NCBI GenBank assembly: GCA_016342755.1 | Contig: JAEINS010000001.1 | Location: 62,001-126,000 of the forward strand | Direction of reading: 5' to 3' | Length of the DNA stretch: 64,000 nucleotides | From: Melioribacteraceae bacterium | Lineage (GTDB): Bacteria; Bacteroidota; Ignavibacteria; Ignavibacteriales; Melioribacteraceae | In this document: positions 46,836-55,971 of the stretch, in pieces | How positions within the stretch are numbered: position 1 is the stretch's first letter | Layout: every line of letters begins with the position of its first letter | Notes under the pieces: model-generated | Seen by the model: only the letters and a program-made list of their open reading frames with translations | Told to the model about the DNA's origin: nothing | Databases searched by the model: none | Position numbers and translations under genes: made by a program

Positions 46836-49142
46836 TTACTTTAACAATGTCATTTTTTTAACTGATGAAAAGTTTTCAGATTCTAAAACATAAAGGTAAA
46901 TTCCGCTGCTTAAATTGGTTGCGTTGAAGTTCACTTTGTGATTCCCGGCATCTAATTGTTTGTTTAATAAGTCGGTTACTTTTTCACCTAAAATATTATA
47001 GATGGCTAGCTGGACTTTAGATTTAGATGGAATACTAAATGCTATTGTAGTAGTAGGATTAAATGGATTAGGATAATTTTGGTCTAGCTGGTATTCCATT
47101 GGCAAAGCTGTCATTTCAATTGAGATTAAATCAACAAACTCATCAGAGATTATTACACTGCTATTTTTGGAAATATTTTCATTCAAGTATGTTCCGTCAA
47201 TATTGTCTTTTAAGATAATATTATTACTGTTAGATGTAATTGTAACCGGGTATTCTGCATCCGTAATTTTAATTGAAGATTGCACATCACTAAGTGAACT
47301 TACTAAACTACCATTTGTAAATCTAACATCAAATACACCTTTAGGAGGAACAGGAGGTAAAGATATTTTATTCAATGCAGTTGAGTTATCGGAAAGATAT
47401 AAAGTCATTGAATTATTTTTGTTATCAGTAATTGTAACACTTATCATTTCACTATTATCCAAAGCAGATTTACTAAGCGATTTACCTAATGAAACTTCTC
47501 CTATGTGTAATGTTCCGGCTTCGGATGCTTTAACCCAATAACCTTTTCCATTAAATAATGTATCGGCAATTGTATAATTTCCTTCAAAACCATAAAACGG
47601 AGAAGTTAAAATATTTTCCGGTTCTGTATATAATTGATCAACTAAAATACTGTCAAAGCTTCCAATCATATTCCAGCCTTCTTTTAATTCAATTATATCA
47701 TTAGTTACATTTCCATTTACAACAAAGTTTGTATCTTTTTCAAATCTTACCCAGTAGCCCAATCCGCTTTTAATTGTATCGTGCTGTACATAATATTCAT
47801 CGTAGTTAAAAGCATTAGAAAGATTTGTATTTTCGAATAATGAATCAATTGCAATACTATCGGCAACAGGTAAAGAAACAATATTCCAACCTTGATTAAC
47901 AACAAACTCAATTGATTTTGTACTTACGGTTTGGTAACCATAAAACTCAGCTTCCCAAATTGTTGCCCATTTACTATTATTAGCACTATGTAAATCTATT
48001 TTTACAAATCTGCCATTAGTTGATGCAAATTCATTTTCTGTAAATTCAGTGCTGTTCGATTCTGCTCTATTAACTACGGTTGTCCAGTTTATATTGTCTT
48101 CTGAAACACTAATTGAATAAGTATAAATTCTTCCTTTGTCAAAATAATAGAATGAAAATCTGGTTTTTGAGATCTGTTGGATTGAACCTAAATCATAAGT
48201 AATCCATGCCGGAGTTGGATAAGTGGACCATCTTGAAGTAGCGTCTCCGTCAAAAGCACCTTTACCATCAATTGTAGACATTGGTGAAGTTAAAGTATTT
48301 GTTGTTGAAGATGCAGCAACATTAACAACATTCAACTTTACAGCTTCTTTTTTTTCTATAGTATATTCTGTAGAATTATTTTCATCAATCAAATTTCCAG
48401 CATTGTCATGGATATTTGAAACAGTTATGTTGTAATTGCCTGGTAAATGATTAGATGTTTCAAGAATAAGTGCAGTTGCGTTTATAATCGCAATATTTTC
48501 AACTATTATTCCATTTCCTATATAATAATTATAAATAACTTCAGCATCATTCTGTCTAATTTCTTCAGAGAAGTTTAGCTGTAAAGAATTTTCTGTTAGA
48601 ACTTCTATACTTGATAACTCCGGAGCAATTATATCATTATTACCAAATATCTCAGTTTCCCAAATTGTTGCCCATTTTGTATTGTTAGCACTGTGCATTT
48701 CATATTTAACATATCTGCCATTAGTTGATGTAAATTCATTTTCCGTAAATTCAGTGCTGCCAGATTCTGCTCTATCAACTACAGTTGTCCAATTTTTATT
48801 ATCTTTAGATACTTTTACAGAATAAGTATAAATTCTTCCCTTATTAAAATAATAGAAAGAAATACGTGTTTTGTTTATATGTTTTTCAGAACCTAAATCA
48901 TAAGTAATCCAGGCCGGAGTTGGATAAGTAGACCATCTTGAATTTACGTCTCCATCAAAGGCTCCTTTGCCATCAAATGTTGAAAGGGGAGATGTAAGCG
49001 TATTTGTTGTACTTGAAGCACTTACACCTCTAATATCAAGTTTTTCAGAAGTATAATTAGCCGATTGTCCGAAAACTGATGTTACAATAAAAAGAGTTAA
49101 AAATAATATGTGGTTTTTGATGTTTTGTATTTGATGATTCAT
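46836..49142 (-). CDS. T9SS-secreted protein with two discoidin domains
   Basis: A 768-residue exported protein. Signal peptide (ILFLTLFIVTSVFGQ); discoidin 1 at about 33-165; an SbsA/Big-like Ig unit (about 170-260, NYNITVSNIHDNAGNLID); discoidin 2 at about 270-402; a repeated 'WNIVSLPV ... GLGYWVRF' / 'GWNMIGSF ... GKGYWVK' module (414-560), which resembles a domain seen in other T9SS cargo; then the sorting domain from about 686. Discoidin folds bind sugars or lipids. It starts at ATG-49142 with GGAG 7 bases upstream; TTG-49154 in the same frame lies on that Shine-Dalgarno. A sigma-54-type promoter lies just upstream. Confidence 0.85.
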   Translation of the reverse strand: MNHQIQNIKNHILFLTLFIVTSVFGQSANYTSEKLDIRGVSASSTTNTLTSPLSTFDGKGAFDGDVNSRWSTYPTPAWITYDLGSEKHINKTRISFYYFNKGRIYTYSVKVSKDNKNWTTVVDRAESGSTEFTENEFTSTNGRYVKYEMHSANNTKWATIWETEIFGNNDIIAPELSSIEVLTENSLQLNFSEEIRQNDAEVIYNYYIGNGIIVENIAIINATALILETSNHLPGNYNITVSNIHDNAGNLIDENNSTEYTIEKKEAVKLNVVNVAASSTTNTLTSPMSTIDGKGAFDGDATSRWSTYPTPAWITYDLGSIQQISKTRFSFYYFDKGRIYTYSISVSEDNINWTTVVNRAESNSTEFTENEFASTNGRFVKIDLHSANNSKWATIWEAEFYGYQTVSTKSIEFVVNQGWNIVSLPVADSIAIDSLFENTNLSNAFNYDEYYVQHDTIKSGLGYWVRFEKDTNFVVNGNVTNDIIELKEGWNMIGSFDSILVDQLYTEPENILTSPFYGFEGNYTIADTLFNGKGYWVKASEAGTLHIGEVSLGKSLSKSALDNSEMISVTITDNKNNSMTLYLSDNSTALNKISLPPVPPKGVFDVRFTNGSLVSSLSDVQSSIKITDAEYPVTITSNSNNIILKDNIDGTYLNENISKNSSVIISDEFVDLISIEMTALPMEYQLDQNYPNPFNPTTTIAFSIPSKSKVQLAIYNILGEKVTDLLNKQLDAGNHKVNFNATNLSSGIYLYVLESENFSSVKKMTLLK

Positions 49143-49151
49143 TTTATTCTC

Positions 49152-49207
49152 CAAGATATATTTTTTACCCTAATAGGCACATTTGGTGCCAAGCAAAATA
49201 TATCTTG
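49152..49207. repeat. 13-bp inverted repeat bracketing the sigma-54-type promoter
   Basis: CAAGATATATTTT (49152-49164) and AAAATATATCTTG (49195-49207) are exact complements and lie on both sides of the -24/-12 site. A second, smaller pair GGCAC/GTGCC lies between them. Cruciform or repressor/activator site are possible. Confidence 0.55.
49176..49192 (-). promoter_or_regulatory. Sigma-54-type (-24/-12) promoter
   Basis: On the minus strand TTGGCACCAAATGTGCC: GG (-24) and GC (-12) separated by the required 10 bases, near the consensus TGGCAC-N5-TTGC. Predicted start near 49165, giving a leader of about 23 bases before ATG-49142. Confidence 0.65.
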
Positions 49208-49274
49208 AAAAAGGTTGAGTTTGCCCTAAAAACGAAGTTTAGATGGAGTTCCCAATAAAAACAATCAATGTGTA

Positions 49275-49290
49275 GTCAATTAAAATTGAC
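49275..49290. promoter_or_regulatory. Palindrome at about -117 of the sigma-54-type promoter
   Basis: GTCAATT-AA-AATTGAC, a perfect 7-2-7 palindrome in AT-rich DNA. It lies in the range where sigma-54 activators bind. No such activator is in the window. Confidence 0.4.
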
Positions 49291-49358
49291 GCAGACAATG
49301 TACAAGTGTAAAAACAAGTTATTTTCAAAGTATTTGTCTGAAAAATTTTCTTTACGTC

Positions 49359-49409
49359 AAAAAAAATTTACACAAGATAGAAGATTCCTAATCTGCTATC
49401 TTGTGTAAA
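49359..49409 (-). terminator. Terminator of the two-discoidin protein gene at 49428-51788
   Basis: 14-bp stem TTTACACAAGATAG (49367-49380)/CTATCTTGTGTAAA (49396-49409), with an inner AGATT/AATCT stem in the loop. On the minus strand it is followed by a T run (A's at 49359-49366). Confidence 0.85.
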
Positions 49410-49427
49410 ACCTTTATTCATTTGATA

Positions 49428-51788
49428 CTATTTAATTAATGTTAGCTTCTTTACTTTCGAAAAATTATTAGCTTTTAATGCATAAATATATATTCCGCTG
49501 CTTAAGTTATTAGCATTAAATTCAATTTTATGTTTACCGGCACTCAAAACATCATTTACTAAAGTTGTTATCTTTTCGCCAAGAATATTAAAAACATCAA
49601 GCTCAACTTTTGAATTAACAGGGATGCTAAATGATATTGTAGTTGTCGGATTAAAAGGATTTGGATAGTTTTGTTCAAGAGAATATTCAGAAGGTAAAAC
49701 CTCATATTCAACATTTATCAGTTCATTTGAATTATCAGAAATTCTAATAGTTTCACCTTTATATAATCTTGTTTTTTTAACTATTCCATTTTCAAAATAA
49801 TTGAGAACTAAATCATCGCAATCAGAGGTTACAGAAATTGGGAACCCGGCATCACGAATCTTAATTTCAGAATTCAAATCTGTTAATGAATTTATAAGCA
49901 GTCCGTTGGTAAATCTTATATCAAAAGCACCTTCGGGGGGTATAGGCGGTAATGCTATTTTTTGCAAAGATGAGTTATTATCGGATAAGTAGAGAGTCAT
50001 TGATTTATTTTTACTATCAGTAATTGTTATACTTTTAAGATCCTCATCTTCGGAAACTGAAGTTTTGCTTAAAATACAATTCTGTATTTTATCAGAGAAG
50101 TACAATGTTCCCGCACCGGTAGTTTTAACCCAGTATCCTTTCCCTATAATTAAAGAATCTTCAATTGTATAATTTCCATTGAAACCGTAAAATAAAGATT
50201 GAATTATATTTGCTGGTTCAGTGTACAAATTATTAATACTTATGTTATCGATACTTCCAATCATATTCCAGCCTTCGCGCAGCTCAATTGATTCTTTATT
50301 ACTGTAGCCTTCAACTTCAAATTTTGCGTTGTCTTTAAATCTAACCCAATAACCAAGACCACTTTTTATAGTCTGATGTTCTATATAATCTTCATCATAG
50401 TTAAAAGCCTGCGAAATGTTCAAATATTGAAATAATAAATCTGTGTTTCTGTCCTTAGGCTCAACTGGTATTGATACAATATTCCAACCCTGTAAAACGG
50501 TAAAATCAACTTTTTTTGTTTGCGGTATTACCGGAGTATTTATTAAATTATTACCAATTATTTCAGTTTCCCAAACAGTTGCCCATTTAGAATTATTTGC
50601 TTCATGAATCTCAAGTTTAATATATCTGCCATTAATTGTAGTAAACTGGTTCTCAGTAAATTCGTTTGTACTCGATTTAGCATTATCAATTACCGTTGTC
50701 CATGAGTTATTATCTTCAGAAACATAAACAGAATAAGAGTAGGTCCGCCCTTTGTCATAATAGTAGAATGAAATTCTAGTTTCACTTACAGCTTTTATCT
50801 CTCCTAAATCATAACATATCCATGCTGAAGTTGGGTATGTGGACCATCTTGAAGTAGCGTCTCCATCTTTTGCTCCTTTACCATCAATAGTAGCTAATGG
50901 AGAAGTTAATGTATTTGATGTTGATGAAGCGTAAACATTTACTATATCTAGTTTTTCTTCAGTTGGTTTTTCCGGTTCAGGGATAATGGGACTATCATCA
51001 AAGTAAGAATACGGCATACTATTATCCGTTAAAATTTTATTACCATAAAGATCCGAAATATTATTTGCTGTAATTGTATAATTTCCTGATGAATGAAGGG
51101 AGGTATTTAGAACTATTTTTTTCCCATCCACAAGAGAAGCTGAAGTAATAGAAATTCCACCGGTTATTGAATAATTACTAATATTTGTTGCGGCATTATT
51201 ATCCAGGTTTTCCGAAAAAGTGAGCATTAGTGATGAAGCTGATAAAACATCGACATTTTTTAATTTAGGCGGAGTTAAATCTTCAGACCCAAATATTTTA
51301 GTTTCCCAAATGGTTGCCCATTTAGAATTATTTGCGCTATGAATCTCAAGTTTAATATATCTCCCTTCAACAGATAAAAAAGAGTTATCGGTATATTCCT
51401 TATTACCTGATGTTGCATTTTCTACAATAGTTTTCCAATTGTTATTATCATCCGATATATGGATTGAATAAGTATAAACTCTTCCTTTGTTAAAATAGTA
51501 GAATGAAAAACTTGTTTTGCTTATTGATTTAATTTCTCCTAAATCGTAACAAATCCAGGCCGGGGTCGGGTATGTAGACCATCTAGATATTACATCACCG
51601 TCAAAAGCGCCTTTACCGTCAATTGTAAAAAGGGGAGAGGTTGATGGATGCGAAGTTGAAGAAGCTGTTACATTCTTTACTTCAAATTGAACTGTCTGAA
51701 AATTATCTGTTTGCGAAAATACAACTCCGCTTAAAACAATGGCTATTATCAAAACAAATGAGAACAAATTTCTGTTATAAACTGGCAT
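49428..51788 (-). CDS. T9SS-secreted protein with two discoidin domains, paralogue of the previous
   Basis: A 786-residue paralogue with the same order as the gene ending at 49142: signal peptide (LIIAIVLSGVVFSQ); discoidin at about 33-166; Ig-like (about 170-265); discoidin at about 278-410; 'GLGYWVRF'/'GWNMIGS'/'GKGYWVK' module (431-570); sorting domain from about 707 (NYPNPFNPTTTISFSIP). A short PEPEKPTEEK linker lies before discoidin 2. It has GGAG 7 bases before the ATG. A degenerate sigma-54-like element lies upstream. Confidence 0.85.
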   Translation of the reverse strand: MPVYNRNLFSFVLIIAIVLSGVVFSQTDNFQTVQFEVKNVTASSTSHPSTSPLFTIDGKGAFDGDVISRWSTYPTPAWICYDLGEIKSISKTSFSFYYFNKGRVYTYSIHISDDNNNWKTIVENATSGNKEYTDNSFLSVEGRYIKLEIHSANNSKWATIWETKIFGSEDLTPPKLKNVDVLSASSLMLTFSENLDNNAATNISNYSITGGISITSASLVDGKKIVLNTSLHSSGNYTITANNISDLYGNKILTDNSMPYSYFDDSPIIPEPEKPTEEKLDIVNVYASSTSNTLTSPLATIDGKGAKDGDATSRWSTYPTSAWICYDLGEIKAVSETRISFYYYDKGRTYSYSVYVSEDNNSWTTVIDNAKSSTNEFTENQFTTINGRYIKLEIHEANNSKWATVWETEIIGNNLINTPVIPQTKKVDFTVLQGWNIVSIPVEPKDRNTDLLFQYLNISQAFNYDEDYIEHQTIKSGLGYWVRFKDNAKFEVEGYSNKESIELREGWNMIGSIDNISINNLYTEPANIIQSLFYGFNGNYTIEDSLIIGKGYWVKTTGAGTLYFSDKIQNCILSKTSVSEDEDLKSITITDSKNKSMTLYLSDNNSSLQKIALPPIPPEGAFDIRFTNGLLINSLTDLNSEIKIRDAGFPISVTSDCDDLVLNYFENGIVKKTRLYKGETIRISDNSNELINVEYEVLPSEYSLEQNYPNPFNPTTTISFSIPVNSKVELDVFNILGEKITTLVNDVLSAGKHKIEFNANNLSSGIYIYALKANNFSKVKKLTLIK

Positions 51789-51829
51789 TTTTTCACTCCA
51801 AAATATTTAGATTTTATTACTCATGTATA

Positions 51830-51846
51830 GCCATATATAGTGCCAG
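51830..51846 (-). promoter_or_regulatory. Degenerate sigma-54-type promoter
   Basis: Minus strand CTGGCACTATATATGGC: the -24 half (TGGCAC) is perfect, but at 10-base spacing the -12 dinucleotide is GG instead of GC; with 11 bases it is GC. Predicted start near 51818, 30 bases before the ATG. Its position matches the two better copies. Confidence 0.4.
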
Positions 51847-51894
51847 TTTTTTTAAAGGGATTGTAAGAAAAGATTAGAAAAATGCGGTTTTTTC

Positions 51895-51914
51895 GTGTAA
51901 ATTTTATTTTACAC
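51895..51914. promoter_or_regulatory. Palindrome at about -87 of the degenerate sigma-54 site
   Basis: GTGTAAA-TTTTAT-TTTACAC, a perfect 7-6-7 inverted repeat. Spacing is normal for an enhancer-binding-protein site. A related TGTAA-N9-TTACA lies before the 55537 gene (55711-55729). Confidence 0.4.
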
Positions 51915-51977
51915 TGTTTCGTAAAGAGAATCTTGTATTTAAAATACTGATTTGGAACAGAAAAGTTACAGTGTTTA

Positions 51978-52013
51978 AAATAAAAAGGGGGCTGGTCATT
52001 ACAACCTTCCCCC
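51978..52013 (-). terminator. Terminator of the beta-helix/discoidin gene at 52040
   Basis: Minus strand: GGGGG-AA-GGT, loop, ACC-AG-CCCCC, then TTTTTATTTT. Two bases in the middle of the stem do not pair. The GC-rich stem is striking in this AT-rich region. Confidence 0.7.
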
Positions 52014-52039
52014 CGCCAAGGAAACTTATATGCAGTAAA

Positions 52040-55000
52040 TTATTTTAATAGTGTCATTTTTTTAACTGAGGTGAAATCGGCTGATTCTAAAACATATAGA
52101 TAAATACCGCTGCTTAGGTTAGTTGCATTAAAATTAACTTTGTGGCTGCCGGCTGATAATTGTTCATTCATTAAACCAGCTACTTTTTCACCTAATATAT
52201 TATATACATTTAATGCTACTTTAGAATCTATTGGAATGCTGAACGCAATTGTTGTTGTAGGATTAAATGGATTAGGATAATTTTGATCCAGATTAAAATT
52301 TGAAGGTACAATTTCCGTTTCAATTTCAAACATGTTTACAAATTCATCATTGATTACAATTTCTTCACCAGACGTAATTTTTGCGTCAATATAGGATCCG
52401 TCAATCTTGTCTTTTATTAGTAAATCAATACCTTCAACTTTAATAGTAAGAGGGTAGTTTGCATGAGTTATGCTTAAATCAGTATCTATATTTGATAATT
52501 CTTTTGCTAACATGTTGTTTGTGAATCTTACATCAAATAATCCTTTTTCTGGAACCGGAGGTAAAGAAAATTCATTTCCTAAATGATCATTATCGGTAAC
52601 ATATAAAGTTGTTGATAAACCGTTGTTATCAGTTACAACAATACGTCCCCATGAGTTTTCAACTTTTTGTTCTATCACATTAATTTCTTCTTGATGGCTC
52701 TTCTTATTTAATAATAATTTACCTTCTTTAGATGTTTTTACCCAGTATTCTTTCCCGATTTCTAAAGTATCAGTTGTTTCAAATTTTCCATTGTTTATAT
52801 AGAACGGAGATTCAATAATACCTGCAGGTTCTGTAGCAACTGATTGTACACTAACTGATGTAATTTCAGAAATCTTATTCCATCCTTTACTTAAAGTAAT
52901 TTCATTTGTCTGAACTGTTCCCATTATTATTACTAATTCGGATAATTGGAAATTTAAAGTATAAGATGAGTTTTCTATCATATCAATATTTACTAGCTGT
53001 CCGCCAAATTTATCTTGTAATAAAAATTCTCTGTCCGCAAGTTTTGCAGAATCCCATGTTAATGTATAAGGAGCTGTTCCTTGAAGACTTATATTCCAGA
53101 CAGTTGTTTTGTCTTCTAAAACTTTAATATCTTTTGTCGATTGACTATATCCGTCAACTAGTGTTAATCTTGCATCTAGTTCAAACATATCGGGAGCTGA
53201 TGGAGGTAATATTTCTTCATCTAAATCGATACTATTGGTTGCCTGATCATTTTGACCAAATGTTAATGCAATTGTTCTGCTGTTTTTAGAATCCTTAACT
53301 TCAATAGTTGATTCCCAATTTGTAAGAGGAGTTATAATTTCTGGAACTGTTCCTTCTGATCCGTATATTTCTCCTTCCCAAATTGTTGCCCATTTTGAGT
53401 TGTTTGAACCATGAAGATCAACTTTAACATATCTTCCGCTAATAGGAGCAAATTCATTTTCCGTATATTCATTAGTGCTTGAGCTAACATTATCTATAAC
53501 TTTTGTCCAGTTCTCATTATCTTCCGATACAAGAATAGAATACTGGTAAACTCTTCCATTATCATAGTAGTAAAAAGAAAATCTTGTTTTACTAATTGTT
53601 TTTGTCTCGCCTAAATCGTAACAAATCCAAGCCGGAGTAGGATAAGTTGACCATCTTGAACTAGTATTGCCATCATTCGCGCCTTTCCCGTCTATTGTAA
53701 ATAGTGGGGAAGTTCCAGTATTTGAAGTTGAAGAAGCGGTTACATCTTTAACTTTCAATTGTATTGTTTCTTCAGCCGGAACAGGTATTTCTTCGTCTTT
53801 AGAGTTATCATCGATATCATTGTTTTCATATCCGGATTCAAAAGCACCAACATCAGGTAAATCGGTAATAACATTCAAATTGAAATCTTTAGTTGTTCCC
53901 ATCTCTATACCAGCATTTATAAGTATACTTTTTGCACTTGGTGTGAAATTTGAATTTTCTAAATCTACAACAAATTGTTCACCAGTTGCAATTCGCACAT
54001 TATTGTTGATAATATCACTGTTATTGCTGTCATCTGCATTATTAAATTTGTCTGCTGTATATCCGGCTTTGTCATAACTTATTATAAAATCAGAGCTTGA
54101 ATTGTTTTCATTATAATAATAATTGTTAGAATAAACTGAGTTTCTGTTTGAGTTAGCAATTAAAGCTATTAATGGAGTGTTTATGAATAAGTTATTTACA
54201 ATCTGATTTGAAAATCCATAAACAGTAGCAGCTCTTCTTTTTACATCTTTAATAACATTATTATATATCTTATTATTTTTACAAACACCAAGACCCGTTC
54301 CAAACAAGTCTTCCAATGTAAAAGCGATTCCGGTTTGTGTATTAACATAACCATCTTTTGTTATAATATATTGTTCTCTTACATTATCAATAATATTGTA
54401 ATAAATTGAATTATCATTACCGCCAACTTCATTTGGTACAACGGTATCAATAATTCTATTACTAAAGATTTCATTAAATTGTGAAGCTGTTTCTTCTATT
54501 CCGCCAACTGTAAAACCTCTGCTGTATGAAATACCAGATGAGATCATTAAATTATTATACACTTTATGATAAGAAGAAATTCTATTTTCAGTATCCCATC
54601 CTAATATTTGAATATTGTTATGATACCAGTCTCTTATCTCGTTATCGTAAATCTCAAAATACGTTACTCCTTCTTCCAAATCAATTCCATTTGATCCAGT
54701 CATTGTATAGACTTCATAGAATTCTATTTCGCTAAATCCTGAATTTATTACATTATTTCTAATTATTCCTTTACTAGAAATATCGGAACCATCACCTCTA
54801 ACATCAATTGCTATTCTGTCACATCTATAACCAATATTAGAATCTTCAATTATTAAGTTATCAGTACCGCGTGCTTTAACACCATAAAGTCCATAGCGTA
54901 AATCTAAATTGCTGATAGTAATATTGTCAGCACTAACAAGTTCAATAACAGAATATTGTTGAGAATAGAATGTTCTTTTAATTGATGAATAAAATGTTGC

Positions 55001-55537
55001 TGGATTTGAAGTTGCATAAACGTATAATCTATTTCGAGAGGTTGAATAATACCATCTAAAAGTGTTATTAATATTTGATGTGGAAGTTGTAGAATTATAT
55101 TCTTTCCCGTCTAAAAATACCCGGTTAGTACTTCCATAAGCCTGAATTGACCAAACATTATTTCCTTCATATTCCCAATTTCCAGTTTTTTTAGAATCAT
55201 TCGGATAAAGATTTGAGGATAATGATAGGATAGGAGAATTTCCGGTTCCATATGCTCCAATAGTAATTCGCGCATTTTCAGTTCCGCTGTTACTAATTGT
55301 TAAGGTTTTTTGTTCTTCCCAAATATCGCCGCTTTTAAAAAGTACTTTATCTCCTGGGGTTAGGTTAAGTGAATTTACTTTTTCAATAGTTTCAAATGGT
55401 CTTGACTCTGATATACCAGTATATGAATCACTTCCAGATGAAGATGAAACATAGTATGTTGTTTGCGCTGATAAACTTACACAAAAAACAGTAAGAAATA
55501 AGACTGTTAAGAAGTTTATTTTGTTAACTGATTTCAT
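52040..55537 (-). CDS. T9SS-secreted parallel beta-helix protein with one discoidin domain
   Basis: A 1165-residue exported protein. Signal peptide (VLFLTVFCVSLSAQ); parallel beta-helix at about 25-560 opening YYVSSSSGSDSYTGISESRP, a clear paralogue of the beta-helix of the 46463 gene; discoidin at about 590-724; a beta domain (about 740-860); the 'GWNKIS'/'GKEYWVK' module; and the sorting domain from about 1082. Such helices bind or cut polysaccharide chains; no catalytic site can be named. AAGGAG lies 6 bases before the ATG. Confidence 0.85.
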   Translation of the reverse strand: MKSVNKINFLTVLFLTVFCVSLSAQTTYYVSSSSGSDSYTGISESRPFETIEKVNSLNLTPGDKVLFKSGDIWEEQKTLTISNSGTENARITIGAYGTGNSPILSLSSNLYPNDSKKTGNWEYEGNNVWSIQAYGSTNRVFLDGKEYNSTTSTSNINNTFRWYYSTSRNRLYVYATSNPATFYSSIKRTFYSQQYSVIELVSADNITISNLDLRYGLYGVKARGTDNLIIEDSNIGYRCDRIAIDVRGDGSDISSKGIIRNNVINSGFSEIEFYEVYTMTGSNGIDLEEGVTYFEIYDNEIRDWYHNNIQILGWDTENRISSYHKVYNNLMISSGISYSRGFTVGGIEETASQFNEIFSNRIIDTVVPNEVGGNDNSIYYNIIDNVREQYIITKDGYVNTQTGIAFTLEDLFGTGLGVCKNNKIYNNVIKDVKRRAATVYGFSNQIVNNLFINTPLIALIANSNRNSVYSNNYYYNENNSSSDFIISYDKAGYTADKFNNADDSNNSDIINNNVRIATGEQFVVDLENSNFTPSAKSILINAGIEMGTTKDFNLNVITDLPDVGAFESGYENNDIDDNSKDEEIPVPAEETIQLKVKDVTASSTSNTGTSPLFTIDGKGANDGNTSSRWSTYPTPAWICYDLGETKTISKTRFSFYYYDNGRVYQYSILVSEDNENWTKVIDNVSSSTNEYTENEFAPISGRYVKVDLHGSNNSKWATIWEGEIYGSEGTVPEIITPLTNWESTIEVKDSKNSRTIALTFGQNDQATNSIDLDEEILPPSAPDMFELDARLTLVDGYSQSTKDIKVLEDKTTVWNISLQGTAPYTLTWDSAKLADREFLLQDKFGGQLVNIDMIENSSYTLNFQLSELVIIMGTVQTNEITLSKGWNKISEITSVSVQSVATEPAGIIESPFYINNGKFETTDTLEIGKEYWVKTSKEGKLLLNKKSHQEEINVIEQKVENSWGRIVVTDNNGLSTTLYVTDNDHLGNEFSLPPVPEKGLFDVRFTNNMLAKELSNIDTDLSITHANYPLTIKVEGIDLLIKDKIDGSYIDAKITSGEEIVINDEFVNMFEIETEIVPSNFNLDQNYPNPFNPTTTIAFSIPIDSKVALNVYNILGEKVAGLMNEQLSAGSHKVNFNATNLSSGIYLYVLESADFTSVKKMTLLK

Positions 55538-55971
55538 TTTTTTCTCCTTGGCTTGAAAATTTTAACCATATGTTGCATTTAGTGTGCCACAATACTTAAT
55601 AAATCATAAAGCTCAGTTTTTAGCCTGAAAGCGGATGAAATGTTTTAGCCGGTTTTATAAAAGTGTATCAAAAGTATGCAAGAAAAGTTTATGGTGATTC
55701 ATACTGGACTTGTAAAGTGTTAAGTTACAATAAGTTAAACTGGTGTGAAGAAAAATTTACAAAACTTTTCTTTCATGTATTCAAATTAAACTTTTTAGGA
55801 ATATTTTATCTAATTGTTTAATAAACAGTAAACATTTTTTTACTTAATTAATATGAGATTTCCGAATTGATGTTTTAGCCAAATATAGTAACGTTGTTAG
55901 AATTTATTTTCTGTTAAAAAATGTAATATTAATTTCTTGAATGTAACTTATATGGCGAAGCTTTAAAATAA
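55538..55971. other. Divergent spacer between a T9SS-substrate gene and the flippase operon
   Basis: 434 bases without a gene. It holds the sigma-54-type promoter of the leftward gene (55574-55590), TGTAA-N9-TTACA (55711-55729) and AGTAAA-N7-TTTACT near 55827-55845. No promoter of standard form was seen for the rightward operon. Confidence 0.5.
55574..55590 (-). promoter_or_regulatory. Sigma-54-type (-24/-12) promoter
   Basis: Minus strand GTGGCACACTAAATGCA: GG and GC separated by 10 bases, TGGCAC perfect, ATGCA at -12. Predicted start near 55563, 26 bases before ATG-55537. Confidence 0.7.

Noticed and set aside
43107..55537. Repeats in the discoidin genes as a CRISPR array or mobile element
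   Set aside because: They are in-frame protein modules with varied spacing; no spacers, cas genes or transposase are present.
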